Source of the DNA: Eucommia ulmoides
Taxonomy: Eukaryota > Streptophyta > Magnoliopsida > Garryales > Eucommiaceae
Direction of reading: 5' to 3'
Assembly (NCBI GenBank): GCA_016647705.1
Contig: CM028326.1
Location: 25,125,901 to 25,189,900, forward strand
DNA length: 64,000 nt
Both the position numbers and the translations under genes were made by a program. Below are positions 1 through 11,894 of the stretch, piece after piece. The stretch's first letter is position 1, and every line of letters starts with the position of its first letter. The notes below the pieces were generated by a model. The model did not search any database. It saw only the letters and a program-made list of their open reading frames with translations, and had not been told where the DNA came from.

Positions 1-1900
1 TTTAATCACATTAAAGAGACAAGAAATTACAACTTTATCTTCAAGGTCTACAACAACATTGATAAAATAAATAACAATATCAAAAAATACTTTTATTAAT
101 ACTTGAAATTGAAATATTTTATAGAGAAAATTCACTAAATGCATGAATTTAAGATTGACTATAAGATTTACATCGAACAAAATCCACTAAGATAGCGTGA
201 GACTATCTACCTCCATAACTTATGAAATTTTAAAATAAATAATTTAGTGAATAAAAAATATTAAATGAATCAGCATTACTCACTAATTTGAATATAAAAA
301 TAAAATCTAAATATAATACAATATGGATCACAACATCATGAAAGTGTGCTCTACACTGAACATTTGCTTAATGAAACAAAAATCTCTACTGCAGAGGAAG
401 TAATGGTCTCATACTTGAACCAAAACTTCTTAAGTATAATAAAACATCATTGCCTGCATATGATTTTTCAGGTTTTGACATGATTTTTATTAGCCAAGAA
501 AGGCCTGTGTTATCCTCATTTTCACAAGTGGTTATGAGAGTAACACAATCCTTACAGGATGTGTCCCCACTTCCACACTTATATATGTGATATATGTTAA
601 GGGTACTCCAATAACTATGATACATCACTCTCAAGAGATACATACTTTATTAAGAGTTCATGGAACTCAACTCTCCAGTCATTACAAGATAAATACAGTC
701 ATACTATAGGGATGGGTAAAAAATAAATTATGTGATATATGTCAAGTGTACTCCTATAACTATTATCTAATACTGTCTTCCAATCTATATCATTGAAATC
801 TTCTAGTACAACATGATACTTTTATATATATATAAAATAAACCATAATTTTATTTCTAGATAAATATTTCATAAATCGCTCAACGGTACACTATTGTTCC
901 TTACCTGATCGGCTGGTAAGCTAAGTACTCTAACTGAATATGTAATGTTAGGTTTACTTCAACTAGTTGCATAGCGCAAGCTATCAATAATGTTTGCATA
1001 ATTCTTTTGATTAATCACATCAAAATCCACTTTAAAAGGAAATAAGTATATACTCTAATGCAAACTAATCTATTTCAACAAAAAGCCATATGCTTTTCAT
1101 GTGTCCTTTTGTGTGGACTTAGTCTGGAACCTCATGTGGATTCACATGCTGGTTTAAGTGTATTTGGCCCGATGTTTAACCTTGTTAATTTTGAGACTAA
1201 CAAGTAAAAGCCCAAACTCAACCGAGAAAATACATTTCTTTACCTAATTAATATAAAATGAGTAAAAATTTTAATGATTCATAAGTCTTGTTGGAGAACT
1301 TATTTATATCCTCCTAAAACATACAAGATTATAAATGTAAAATAAATTAGAAAATGTTGCAAACTACCAAAAGTAATGTAAGTTACAAAAAAAAAAAAAA
1401 AAAGACACGATGAATAGAGTACTAATCTATTAAAATAATGAGTCTCTAATTTCATAACTTATATAATTTAATAAATAAAAAGTATTAAAATGAACCACCA
1501 ATATTTACTTGAACATTTTATCACCAATATTTACTTGAACATTTTATTGAACACTTTGTATTCATCGACTTTTGACTCAAGTAATGGATAATTTGTTCAG
1601 TCTTTGCAAACAAATGAAATTAGTATGTGAACATGCGTTAAAATCCAATAAACTCTAATACATAAAACCCATTAATTTCAAGGATTTTTCAGTCTAATAT
1701 CCATTTTTATTAAACATATTATAATAAACTCTAATGATCCAAACCAATACAAAAAAAAAAAAAAAAAAAAAACCACTTATTTATTTATTTTTTAAGAAAA
1801 CTCAAATATTAGGGATCAACACACCACGCACAGTTTGTCTTGAGGAAACTATTTGGTATTTTTGGAAACAATCAATAAGGTAAAGAATGAAATTCTGCAC
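1..1900. other. gene-free AT-rich DNA
   Basis: No coding region I can support. The stretch is AT-rich with poly-A tracts near 1387 and 1751. An 85-residue open frame on the minus strand at 386-643 has a few cysteines but matches no family I recognise and has no splice or promoter context, so I leave it uncalled. Confidence 0.6.
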
Positions 1901-2199
1901 CAAATTCCCTGATTTAAGCTTCGTAAATGGAAGAGTCTTGGGTTAATAATCTTTCCATTTACATTTCCCATTACCTTAAGTTGCAAAACAATCAAGTGGG
2001 TAACCCTAGACAACTAAAAATCCGGCGAATGACGACTATGGTTGAGACGCTACGGGCGGTGAATGACGACGACGGTCAAGGAGGTAACAACGACAACGGC
2101 TGCTACTGGAGCTGACGGTAGGAGTCAACGGCAATGGCTCTAAACGGTTTGTACTGTGTTGTACCGGTGAGCAACCATTTGTAGTGGTTAGTTTTTTTA

Positions 2200-2515
2200 C
2201 CCATGCATTTCGTTCGTGATACTTCTTGTACCCAAGAATTTCTACTAGAAAATTCATCATTTTCCATTGATGCTTTGCACCCAGAATTTCCGGTGATGCA
2301 ATTGTTTGTACTGGAAAACTTCTCATTTTACAGTGATGCTTGTAACCATGAATTACCCCTAGTATGGATGTCCAGTTGTTCATTTTGTACCCCTGAATTT
2401 TTTACTAAAATCCACTTTGGTCCCTATGGCGTAAATTTGGAACATATTATTTACTTTGGTCACTATGGTTCAAATTTGGAACATATAAAACCTTAAAGTT
2501 CTTAATCGTCCCATT
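2200..2515 (+). repeat. short degenerate direct repeats
   Basis: Two imperfect copies of a roughly 66-bp unit start near 2243 and 2309. They are followed by two copies of a shorter unit containing 'ctttggtc(c/a)ctatgg' near 2409 and 2455. An open frame of 97 residues runs across the repeats, but it is simply the translated repeat and matches no known family. The DNA lies about 500 bp upstream of the Mutator-like transposase relic and may belong to the same element; that link is inference. Confidence 0.45.
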
Positions 2516-3001
2516 GTTGTCAAAGTTACATTCCCTTTTTAAATTTTGAATGGAAAACAGTCCTATCTTGCAGCTGACTTTTTTGGACACGATTTTTCAG
2601 GTAGGATGTATGCAATATTTATTTTGTTGATGTGTGAATCAAATCGATACTAATTATATATGTGCAAAGGTCCGGGTGTTATTATTGACAAATGTATAAC
2701 CACACATTTTCTGTTGTGTGATTATAGGGATTAAGTAAGGTCACTACATCCAATCATTCCAATGGTTACTGCAAAGTAAGTATCACCATTGTTTAAGGAG
2801 TAGATTGTTAAATTGTAACTGTATAGTAACAATACTAAGAAACATGCACCACAACTGGAAATGATTAAACGAAAATGTCGTTGTGCAGGAAATATTGTGG
2901 ACAAATATTGTTTGTTGTACAACAACATTTTTAAACGATTGGTTTAAATGTTTATGCACAGTAATAATTGGTGAGACACCACAATATGTATACAACATGT
3001 T

Positions 3002-5409
3002 TTGCAATTTTACAATCGTTTATATGTGTTACTGATAATTAGATACATTGTATTTCTATTTGATCAGGGAATGGAAAATTGGACTGACGTTATACTTGTG
3101 TGTAAACACATGGGGACCATATACATTTTCGATATTGATAGCACATCGACCATTGAGGGTTTATATACCGCGTGTGTGTCAAGTATATGGGTTTGTGCAT
3201 GGAAAAATTCAAGTTGTCTTATTCAATTCCCAATCATACCAATTGTTATTTTGGAGATATTGAGTCATTATGCAATCTCCGAAAACTTTCAAAGTTTCTG
3301 AATTTAGAATGTATTGATTTATCCATACAGTTGGCACACGTGGGAGAGAGTAGCAGAGATGTAGATGGACCTGACAGTGCATATTACAATGAAAATTTAG
3401 AAAGTGGTGCGGGGAGGAAATGTGATGGTACCATATTGCCCAAACAAGTCAACAACAATGCTTGTTGATTGGCAGTATTTAATTTGTGAAGAAGGACAAG
3501 TATTTAAAGGTTGAGTTAGTGATTTTAGGGATATCTTGGTAAAATATTCCATTGAAATTGGTTTTAAATTTGATTACTATAAAAATAAACCATCTCGGGG
3601 CGTGGCTTTTTACATATACAAGTTTGAGTGCGGATGCGAATGGTTCATACGTGCGAGCGTTGATAGAAAGAATTGATAGTTTTTAGAAAATTAACCACGT
3701 TCACACTTGTGGTGCTGTGTTCCGAAGTAGGAGAAATGGTAGGATGAATTCTAAAATTGTGTTGAGTTGTATAAAAAAACATGTTAAAGGCTCAGCCACT
3801 AAAACGTCCTATTGACATAGTATAAAAATTTAAAAATAACTATGGGTTAGACATAAGTAACCACCATGCATGGGGAGGTTGAAAAGGTTAGGGAAGATGT
3901 ATTTGGGGATTATCGTAGCAGATATGACAAGTTGAGATGGTATAAAGAGGCATCCATTGAGACAAATTTAGGTAGTTGTTTTGATATTGAATGTGATTTG
4001 AGTACGGGTTGTTTTAAATGACTTTTTGATTCATTCGGTGTTAGTATATATTGATTTAAATATATATGCCCTTCGTTATTTCTTGACGGCATGCTTTGGA
4101 AAGCAAAGTATAAAGACACACTGCTTGGCGCAATAGGCAAATGTGGGAATAATGGTAAGTGCGATAAAACTCTTAGTTGCATCTGGCATGCTAATCAATT
4201 ATTTTATTGTTATGCTAAGTGTAATAATTGTTGTTGGGTGCAAAATGCAATCTTTACTGTAATTTCAACATAATTTTTGTTGTACATAAACAATGCAATT
4301 GTTACTGTAATCATTAGCCGTCAAAATACATTAACAATAATGTTATTAGTAATTTAAAAATCACTAAAGTCATTGTCATTAATGGCAAGTATATATTCAC
4401 TGGCATTTGGAATCAAGAATTATAAAACGAAATGCAATTAGGAATGGTTTGTAAAATAACTAGTTAATATTATACCACTGGAACAAGTCATGACATTCGA
4501 ATCCAATTGACATGCTAGATTAATAAAACCCGTGAATAATGTATTCCTAGATTCATTCTATTCATTTTGTCTGAACCATTTACCAACGAATTTGAAGGAG
4601 GCCATGTACCGGTGGTAAAACAATAGTTACTATGGTTGTTACGTGAGTGTTACAAAGAAACAACAGAGAATTCAATTTTTACGCATTTTTAGTAGAATTG
4701 AAAGTTGAGGGTTCTGGGTATGTTTCTAATTGGGATGATAATTTGCCTCAAAAGAATTGGACAAACACCTTTTCGAAGGTCGAAAGTACGGTGAATTGGC
4801 ATCCAACACTGCTGAGACATTGAATGAATTGATTAGTGAAGCAAAACACTACTAATTCATAAGGTTATTAATTGAATTCAAGTTAATCTAATGGAACAAA
4901 AGACAAAATGACGTAACATGGCGTCTAGAATGAACAACATTCTTTGCAAAATAATTGAGAAACAAATGCTAAAAAATTAAAAGAATGCGGGACGTGGGTG
5001 ATGTGTAAATCTGTGAGTAGAGTATTTGAAGTTCAATTTGATCTTTCTGTACTTGTGGACCTCAAAAAACATATGTGTTCTTGTTTCGATTGGAGGGACA
5101 ACGGGATACTATGTGCACACACTTGCGATGTAATTACAAAGAACGGTTGAGATTTAAACTCAAATGTAAAAGAGTATTTCCACTTTATCGTCTAAGTTAG
5201 GACGGATTTTTTTTTCGTGCCAATTGTGGGGAAAAAATAGACAAAAGAAGATGGTATTGTAATAATGCCACCAATTATAAAATGACCTAGAGGACGTTTG
5301 AAGAAAATGAGGATCCCATCAAAAAGATAGCTCAATAAGGACAAATTGAAATGTAGTCGGTGCAGTGGAAATGGATACAACAGGAAAACGTACAAAGAAC
5401 CCATATGAG
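3002..5409 (+). pseudogene. Mutator-like (MULE/MuDR) transposase, degenerate
   Basis: This is a fossil of a plant MULE transposase, the enzyme that cuts and pastes Mutator-like elements in the nucleus. Domains survive in order but in shifting frames with stops. At 3470-3678 is the MuDR DNA-binding region (GQVF, then CGCEWFIRAS). At 3690-3720 is the HTCG stretch. At 3860-4180 is the start of the transposase domain (EDVFGDYRSRYDKLRWYKEA, LGSCFDIECD, LLGAIGKCGNNG). Around 4560-4610 is FCLNHLPTNLKEA. At 4745-4850 is LFEGRKYGELASN. At 5049-5135 is a SWIM zinc finger (CSCFDWRDNGILCAHTCDVI, CxC and CxH present). At 5329-5409 is a zinc knuckle with its H and last C changed to Y. Part of the catalytic core between about 4190 and 4500 is unreadable, so key acidic residues are probably lost. 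I could not find the terminal inverted repeats. Confidence 0.85.
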
Positions 5410-6954
5410 ATGGCAACATTTATTAGATTTTTATTATATTTTCGTAGCAACCTTTATATTGTTTTTGAACAATTCTACATTGTGCGGGTTTTTAATGATG
5501 TGCACCGTTATGAATAGCGATGACAATTTTCTAGTTCATTACGGTAATATCTTTTTTGGTTATATTTGTGCACACACAAAAAAAAAATGAAACGATATAG
5601 CAATTTTATCACCAAAACACAAATATGACATGAAATTTACTGCGTAGCATTTTTTAGATACATAATTGTTGCACAACATAGTGTGGAATTTAATAGGATA
5701 CATGAATATTACTACATAATAAATTTCTACGACAAATTATTTTTTTATGCACAATATTATTTTTGATAAACACAATTTTGTGCTTTAAAATATATTTATT
5801 TTTTGCAGTTGTCTAAGCCTTTAATAAATGTGAATATATATTGAGTATTTGAATATATTTTTTTCATTTAAATGCACACCCAAATGTCTTTTTTTTTTGC
5901 TACAAAGCAACTATTTGGCTATACAACAACTATGAAACTTGTATCGTTAAAGTCTTACTCATCCACGACATTTTATGCACGTTCATTTGAATGTAACAGG
6001 GAATACATCGAGAGGAAGGGAATTAAGCATGAATCACCTCGTCTAAATATTACAAACATCAAATAAATTAAGGAACAAAAAATAAATTGTTAACCACATA
6101 TTTTTTGTAAATCAAACTAACATATAAAAAGTTGGAACAAATAATTCTATGAAACTTTGTTTTTCTTAAGAACTGACATAAAAAGAAAGAAAACATAATG
6201 TCGTCTAACTCATTGCATAGAATTGCTTTATGCATAACATGTATCGAAGACCCATCTGCCATGTTTCTCATTTATTATATCCTTAATTAGTTCTGCTATT
6301 TCTACTGTTGTTATTCCACTACTGCTTGTGTGCTTGATGTTTGCTTGTCACCCAAGGACTGCTTCATTAGATACGTAACAATCACTCAACAATCAGGTGT
6401 GCTAAAAAATATACAAAATTCTAATATGCCCAAGTATATATTCAAAAAATTAATACAAATTCAAAATGTCACTTATCGGTTGCTTTGTTGTTGAGGTGTT
6501 TCCCAAACTGACTCCAATGATATTGATCTTTCTTAAGTTGAAGCACTCGACTCAATTGCATACTGATTGAAGTAGTTAGTAATATAATTCTCCTAAAAAT
6601 TTTAAACCATGACATCACAAGTGAATGATGAACACATAACAATACTAAACAACATAACATAGTAGGATGGGGGGATATTAAAGGTTGATGAACAATAACA
6701 AATAAAAATAGTGACATATGACATATGACTTGAGAGAAAATATCAATGTACGACAACAAAGAGTGATAGGGAGAGGAGTAAATATTGATGTATAGCAACA
6801 AAACGAAATAACAACATATGGGGGATAGGGTGGATACGAGATGCAAATGTTGCACAACAACAATGTCTACAACACAGTAACTAGGTAATTATTGTTGTAC
6901 AACGACTTTCATAATCCTCGCAGTAGATGTTGTAGTCTTATTAGTATCAACTCA
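5410..6954. other. non-coding DNA downstream of the MULE relic
   Basis: No gene is supportable. Open frames of 60-128 codons here lack recognisable domains and are antisense to AT-rich sequence. The motif 'ttg(t/c)acaac' recurs (near 2917, 5671, 6852 and 6894), which may reflect subterminal repeats of the Mutator-like element, but I could not delimit them. Confidence 0.4.
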
Positions 6955-7437
6955 CTACCAATACATACACAAACCATATCATAATATATGTTGCATATCT
7001 CAAATAACATAAAATCCCTAAGATATTTCTTAGATCTTAACCATAAAACGGTTACTTTTAAAATAAAATCCAAAATTCCACAAAATCCTGAAACAGTGCC
7101 ATAAGTCGACTAACCAAGGGTCACTGATCGACCGCTCAATTCAGGATGTAGCCAAGCCAAAAATCCATCGCCCTTCGATCGACCTATCTATCGATCTAGA
7201 GATTCAGAGAGTTTTATTTTTGGTCATAGGTTGACCTCCCTGTCGATTTTTCGATTCAGAGAGTTCACCATTTAAGCTCAGGTCGACCTACCTATCAACC
7301 GAGAGATTCAACAACTTCATATTCTGTGCATCAATTGAGTTACCAATGTTGGAATCCTCTCCTTAATTCGTTTTGAATTCATTCTCATCGACGTTTTCAC
7401 CCCTTTAACTGATTTTTTGCTCAGTTCGCTCCACTAA

Positions 7438-8077
7438 GGCCCCGTTTGGTTAGTGTTCCCAACCAAACCCAACCTAAAAATTCTGAATTTGATTTTTGGG
7501 AACGCATTTGGCAAATACAAAACTCAACCCAACCCAACCCAAAAAATAGGAATTGATTCTCAAAATGTTAAAGAAATGAGAAATAAAAAACATTTGTGTT
7601 TTTTTTTTTTTGTGCCCAAAAAACTCAACCCAAAGTTCTCAACTCCGACCACCATTCGACGACCACCCGCCACTGGTCACTGTCCACCGTCGCCGGCCGC
7701 CGCCGTCGGTCACCGGCCACCACCGTCTACCATCGCTGTCTGGCGACCGTCGCCAGCCACTTCCAACGACCGTCTTCGGACACCGTGCGTCGCCGTCCGC
7801 CGCCGCCGCCGGCCACCGTCCGGCCACAACTGCCATCGCCGGCGTCCGGTCGTCCAGCCACCGTCTGACACCACCGCCGCCAACCGCCGCTAAACACAAA
7901 AAAAAAATTCAAAAAAAAAATTAGTTTTAGGATAAAATCATTACCAAACACGATTTTGTTCTCAGTACAAAACAAAAATTGTCGTTACCAAACGCAATTC
8001 TATTCCCAAAATTCTTAACCCAATCCAACCCATTCCAGTTGGATTCAGAAAAGTAGGAATACTAACCAAACGCCACC
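7438..8077. mobile_element. Tourist-like (PIF/Harbinger) MITE 1
   Basis: A 640-bp element with terminal inverted repeats GGCCCCGTTTGGTTAGT at the left and, on the opposite strand at the right, GGTGGCGTTTGGTTAGT. It is flanked by TAA at 7435-7437 and 8078-8080, the usual 3-bp target duplication of Tourist/PIF-Harbinger elements. The uninterrupted sequence exists in the paralogous LTR near 51970 ('ctccactaaatacttaac'), which confirms both boundaries. Inside is a GC-rich core (about 7650-7890) dominated by CCGCC/CCGTC/CCACC steps. Open frames across it on both strands are compositional, not genes. Confidence 0.88.
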
Positions 8078-8225
8078 TAAATTCTTAAGTTCAATTTTAA
8101 TTAATTATCAATATTTTTTCAATTTCACATAGGAGCAAATAATTTAACTAATTAGGATCCTATAAAAGATAAACGTATTTATAAAAATCATTTTGTGTCG
8201 TATGTGATCCTAATTGGGATATTAA

Positions 8226-8767
8226 TGTTTGGTTACTGTTTCCATTCCATTCCAACCCAACCCAACCCAATCCAAAAATTTTGGGTTTGATTTTTGGGAA
8301 TGCGTTTGGCAAACATAAAACTCAACCCAACTCAACCCAAAAATTAAGAATTGATTCTCATAATCCTAAAGAAACTAGAAACAAAAAATAAAAAATAAAA
8401 AATTTTGTGCCCAAAAAACTCAACCCAAAGTTCTCAACTTCCATCTTCATCCGCCGATCGACCACCACCCCCCACCGCCGTCGACCACCGTCCGGCGACC
8501 ATCGCCAGCCACCTCCGCCGTCGCCGGCCACCTCCGACGACCGTCCTTGCTGCCGGCCACCACCACCGTCGTCGCCAAAATAAAAAATAAAATCTCAAAA
8601 AATAATTACCAAACACGATTCTGTTCTCAGCACAAAACAAAAATTGTCGTTACCAAATGCAATTCTGTTCTCAAAAGGAAACAAAATTCTCAACCCAACC
8701 CAACCCAACCCAACCCAACCCATCCCAGTTGGGTTGAGAAAAGTGGGAACACTAACCAAACGACACC
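8226..8767. mobile_element. Tourist-like (PIF/Harbinger) MITE 2
   Basis: A 542-bp relative of MITE 1, with shared subterminal 'ttttgggaatgcgtttggc' and 'accaaa(c/t)gcaattct' blocks and a similar GC-rich core (8440-8575). The right end reads actaaccaaacgacacc. The left end begins tgtttggtta and has lost a few terminal bases. TAA flanks it at 8223-8225 and 8768-8770. The empty site is visible in the LTR copy near 52130 ('aggatattaagagttgaa'). Confidence 0.85.
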
Positions 8768-8984
8768 TAAGAGTTGAAATTTAACTAGAGTTATTTTCCC
8801 TAGGTTCTTCAAATTATTCAACCTCTTAATCTTTCATTATCTTTGTCATCATCTTTTAGCATCCATTTATTACTTGTCATCATATCTTCATCATTGGAAC
8901 TAATAAACTAAAACACTCAATTAAACCGTTAGTTCCACAAAAAATATCAACATTTAATTATTCATCAAAATCTTAGGATCAACA

Positions 8985-10135
8985 CCCTGCAAGAGACAAT
9001 GAACTACGGACATGAGGTTACGGTTCTTACGTTCCGCCACACCATTATATTCAGGAATGTAGGGACATGTAAGTTGCTGAATGATACCTTACTTATTAAA
9101 CTCGGCTCGAAAGTCATCAGATAAGTATTCTTTTTCGTTATCAGAACGGATATTTCACACAACTATTTTATACTAGGTTTCTATTATTTGAAAAAAGTGC
9201 GTAAAGTGAGTGTAGATCTCTGATTTGTGTTTCATCCGATAAACCCAAGTGCACTAACTATAATCATCTATGAAAGTGACATAGTAACAGTGATTGGAAA
9301 TAACTATAATAAGATAATGCTCCCAAATATCAGAGTAGAAAAGATCAAAGGCTTGGGAGGCACGGTACGTGCGAGGAATGTAAGAGGTGCGTGTATGCTC
9401 AGACGGTTCACAAACCACACATTGAAATTTAAAGTCCCTACAAGCTTTCCTAATAGAGGAAAACAACGAACATAGATATTGAATATTTGCATGTCCTAGA
9501 TGGGCATGCCATAAGTCTAGATTTTTTAACTAACCGATAGGAGAATAAAAAACAAGTAATGTAAAGGCGTGCATACTAGAAGGTAGTATGGCTAGAAATG
9601 GAGGATTCCTAAAGTAATAGAGACCATCGTGTTCATATCCCCTGCCTGCAATCTTCCTCGAAGTCAAGTCTTGTAAGAATAAATTATCAGGTAAGAAAAC
9701 AACGGCACAATTAAGGTTCTTAGCAAGGCAACTAACAGATAGAAGATTATAAGCAAATTTAGGGATATAGTAAACAGAGTGAAGGATGATATAAGGAGAT
9801 AAACATGTATCTCATTGGCAACGAATAGGGATAGAGGTACCATCTGTGATGCACACAGATTGATTGACAGACGAGACAAGGAAAGTAAAGGTAGAAAACT
9901 CACCAGGCATGTGATTATTAGCCCCGGAATCCAAAATCCAAATGGGACGACCAGACTTACCATGAAGTGTAGTAGGAGTACCTGAGACAAGAGTAGCCGT
10001 GGAGTCGGAAGACAAAGCCAGATTGTTGAACGAAGCTTGAAGGTGAGCAATATAGACCTGAACTTGGGAAAGATCTAGATGGACTGATGGTGGATCTACC
10101 CGACCAATAATGATATCTTCTTTTTCGGATACCAT
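8985..10135 (-). pseudogene. copia protease-integrase fragment
   Basis: Reading leftward, the fragment holds the aspartic protease (WILDSGANNHMPGEF near 9900), then the integrase zinc-finger and core region. CEPSEHTRTSY lies near 9400 and VTFIDDYS near 9255, with the first core aspartate. NIRSDNEKEYLSDDF (9100-9150) carries the second aspartate and NGVAERKNR (9020-9050) the core glutamate. In-frame stops follow DDYS, IIET, IVV and EFNK, so no polyprotein can be made. The fragment ends abruptly at 8985 where an unrelated LTR begins. Confidence 0.85.
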
Positions 10136-11018
10136 GGGTACACTAAGACAAGATTGTAGCAGTGAAACAATCAGACATATGCTGCAGATAATAAAGAGAA
10201 TTAATGATTAAGACATCCGGAACACCAACGGATGGAGAACAACGGTGACGAGCAACGAAGATTTACAAATGACTAATTATCTGCGAACTGCTAAAGTTAA
10301 GTTCGTGAAACCAAGTTGAAGACGATTTGGTTCGCGAAGTTGGTGAAGTTGATTCACGAATCGAGGCTCAACATTGAGGATGATGGTTTTTTGTTTTTTT
10401 TTAAAGACATGGGGCCATAGTTTTTTTTTTTTTCCTTACCTTTCTCACCGGAACTAATTTTGAAAGAAAAATCGCATGAAAATGGGGGCCACAAGTGTTG
10501 AAAAAATTGGAAGAAATGCGAGGTGCTAGGTGAAATAATAGAAATATTGAGACACTTGGTTTTAGAAGGCTAGAGAGAGAAAGAGTAAGTGGACCTCTAT
10601 TTCCTTTCTTTTGTCATGAAGGCTTTTCTGCAACCTCCACAAGCAGAAAGTAGAGAACTTTGTGGTGGTAGAGCAGTTTCGGCGACTGTTGGGGTTGTGA
10701 TCGGACTGGATGAACGGGGGGATGGCGATGGCGGCAGCAATCTAGATGTATGGCGACGGTGGTGAGGCCGTGCGAAAGTGGTGAATCAGTGGCGGCTGGT
10801 GGTGGTCTTTTCGGCGGTGGCGGCGATTGGTTAGGTTTTTTTTTTTTTTGTGGTCTTGATCGTGGCTGGTAGTGACTTGTAGATTAGGGTATTGCGGTCG
10901 GATTTCGCCGCGGTGAGTTGGGTTGTTAGTGTGCGACTTACAGCGGCTAGTGGTGGTGGTGGTGGTGGTTGGCAGGGTTTGGGTGGGAAAAAAATAATGA
11001 TAATGACTCTTGATACAA

Positions 11019-11231
11019 TAAAGAATATAGGAATAAATGAGAAATATGCTGAAGAAAAAATATGTTTCCTTATTATTTCATATTGAACAATTACACATAT
11101 ATACATATGTATAAAACAATAAATAGAAGTAATTGAGGAGATAGTAGTTGAGGACATTAATAAAGGGTGGTTGATACATTAATGAAAGGTGGTTGAGGAA
11201 TTGTATTGATGATCCAAATTATATTTCAACA
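11019..11231 (-). repeat. copia 5' LTR (213 bp)
   Basis: On the minus strand the LTR starts TGTTGAAATATAA at 11231 and ends at 11019. It is followed by TTGTATCAAGAGTC (11018-11005), which resembles the initiator-methionine tRNA primer site TGGTATCAGAGC used by copia elements. The matching 3' LTR is not in the window. Confidence 0.65.
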
Positions 11232-11321
11232 GTAAGTGTCGGTTTGCTGGGATCAAGTTAATTGGTAGTTTGGAAAAACAAAAAAATAAAAATGATCCTG
11301 ACTATTGATTTGCTTTTTCTT

Positions 11322-11831
11322 CTACCTATCGGGGACGGCGCCGCTGACGGAGAGCCTGGAGAGGACGAAGACACAAGCAGACGAAATGAAGATGGCCCCG
11401 GCGAAACAGGCGAGATCAGAAGGCGTGATCAGAGGTATAGTCTTGAATTTTTCAAGTACTCCGACTTGAAGAATCATCATCATGGCTTGCCCGATTTTAG
11501 ATTTCGCCTGTGAAATTGTCTGAATTCCAACCCATGAAGGGATTGTCTGAAAGAGAAGGAAGATATTCATCAGTACTCCTTTTCCATTTTTCTGTTAATT
11601 ACACTTTATTCCATTTTACTTTGACTTATTTATATTTTACCCCTCTTAACTTTTAAAATAAGTACTTTCTAATTATATTGTCCGGTATTTATCACTTATA
11701 CTTCTTCCTCTGTAATTTTGCTTAAAATCACAAATTTTTCTTATCATTTGGAAAATATCAGTCTAACTCATTTAATTAATTTTTATTTGAAAAAGACATA
11801 AATATGTTTAACATATTTAAAAAAAAAATAA

Positions 11832-11894
<63 letters not shown>

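Larger units (their letters stand above)
6955..8984 (-). mobile_element. truncated copia-family LTR (same family as E1/E2)
   Basis: The stretch aligns by eye with the LTRs at 50198-52323 and, in reverse, 47970-50164. Shared blocks are 'atatgttgcatatct' near 6985, the GTCGA-rich minisatellite at 7100-7330, and the terminal 'ttaggatcaaca' ending at 8984. The orientation is reverse, so the LTR's TG end lies at 8984. The other LTR end is missing on the left (homology fades around 6955). Two MITEs are inserted, at 7438-8077 and 8226-8767. It abuts an integrase fragment of a different copia element at 8985. Confidence 0.8.
8985..11231 (-). mobile_element. truncated Ty1/copia element
   Basis: A copia retrotransposon on the minus strand running from a 5' LTR (11019-11231) through a leader and a protease-integrase fragment, cut off at 8985 by the neighbouring LTR. 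Reverse transcriptase, RNase H and the 3' LTR are absent. The gag region between about 10140 and 10700 is not recognisable. The 5' end sits only about 90 bp from the stop codon of the UPF0114 gene, in or next to that gene's 3' untranslated region. Confidence 0.8.

Noticed and set aside
386-643. 85-codon minus-strand frame with several cysteines
   Set aside because: No domain, no promoter or splice context, and surrounded by AT-rich non-coding DNA; length is compatible with chance.
7453-7924. Overlapping frames of 80-146 codons on both strands
   Set aside because: They all cross the GC-rich core of MITE 1, where stop codons are rare by composition; Arg/Pro-rich translations without family pattern.
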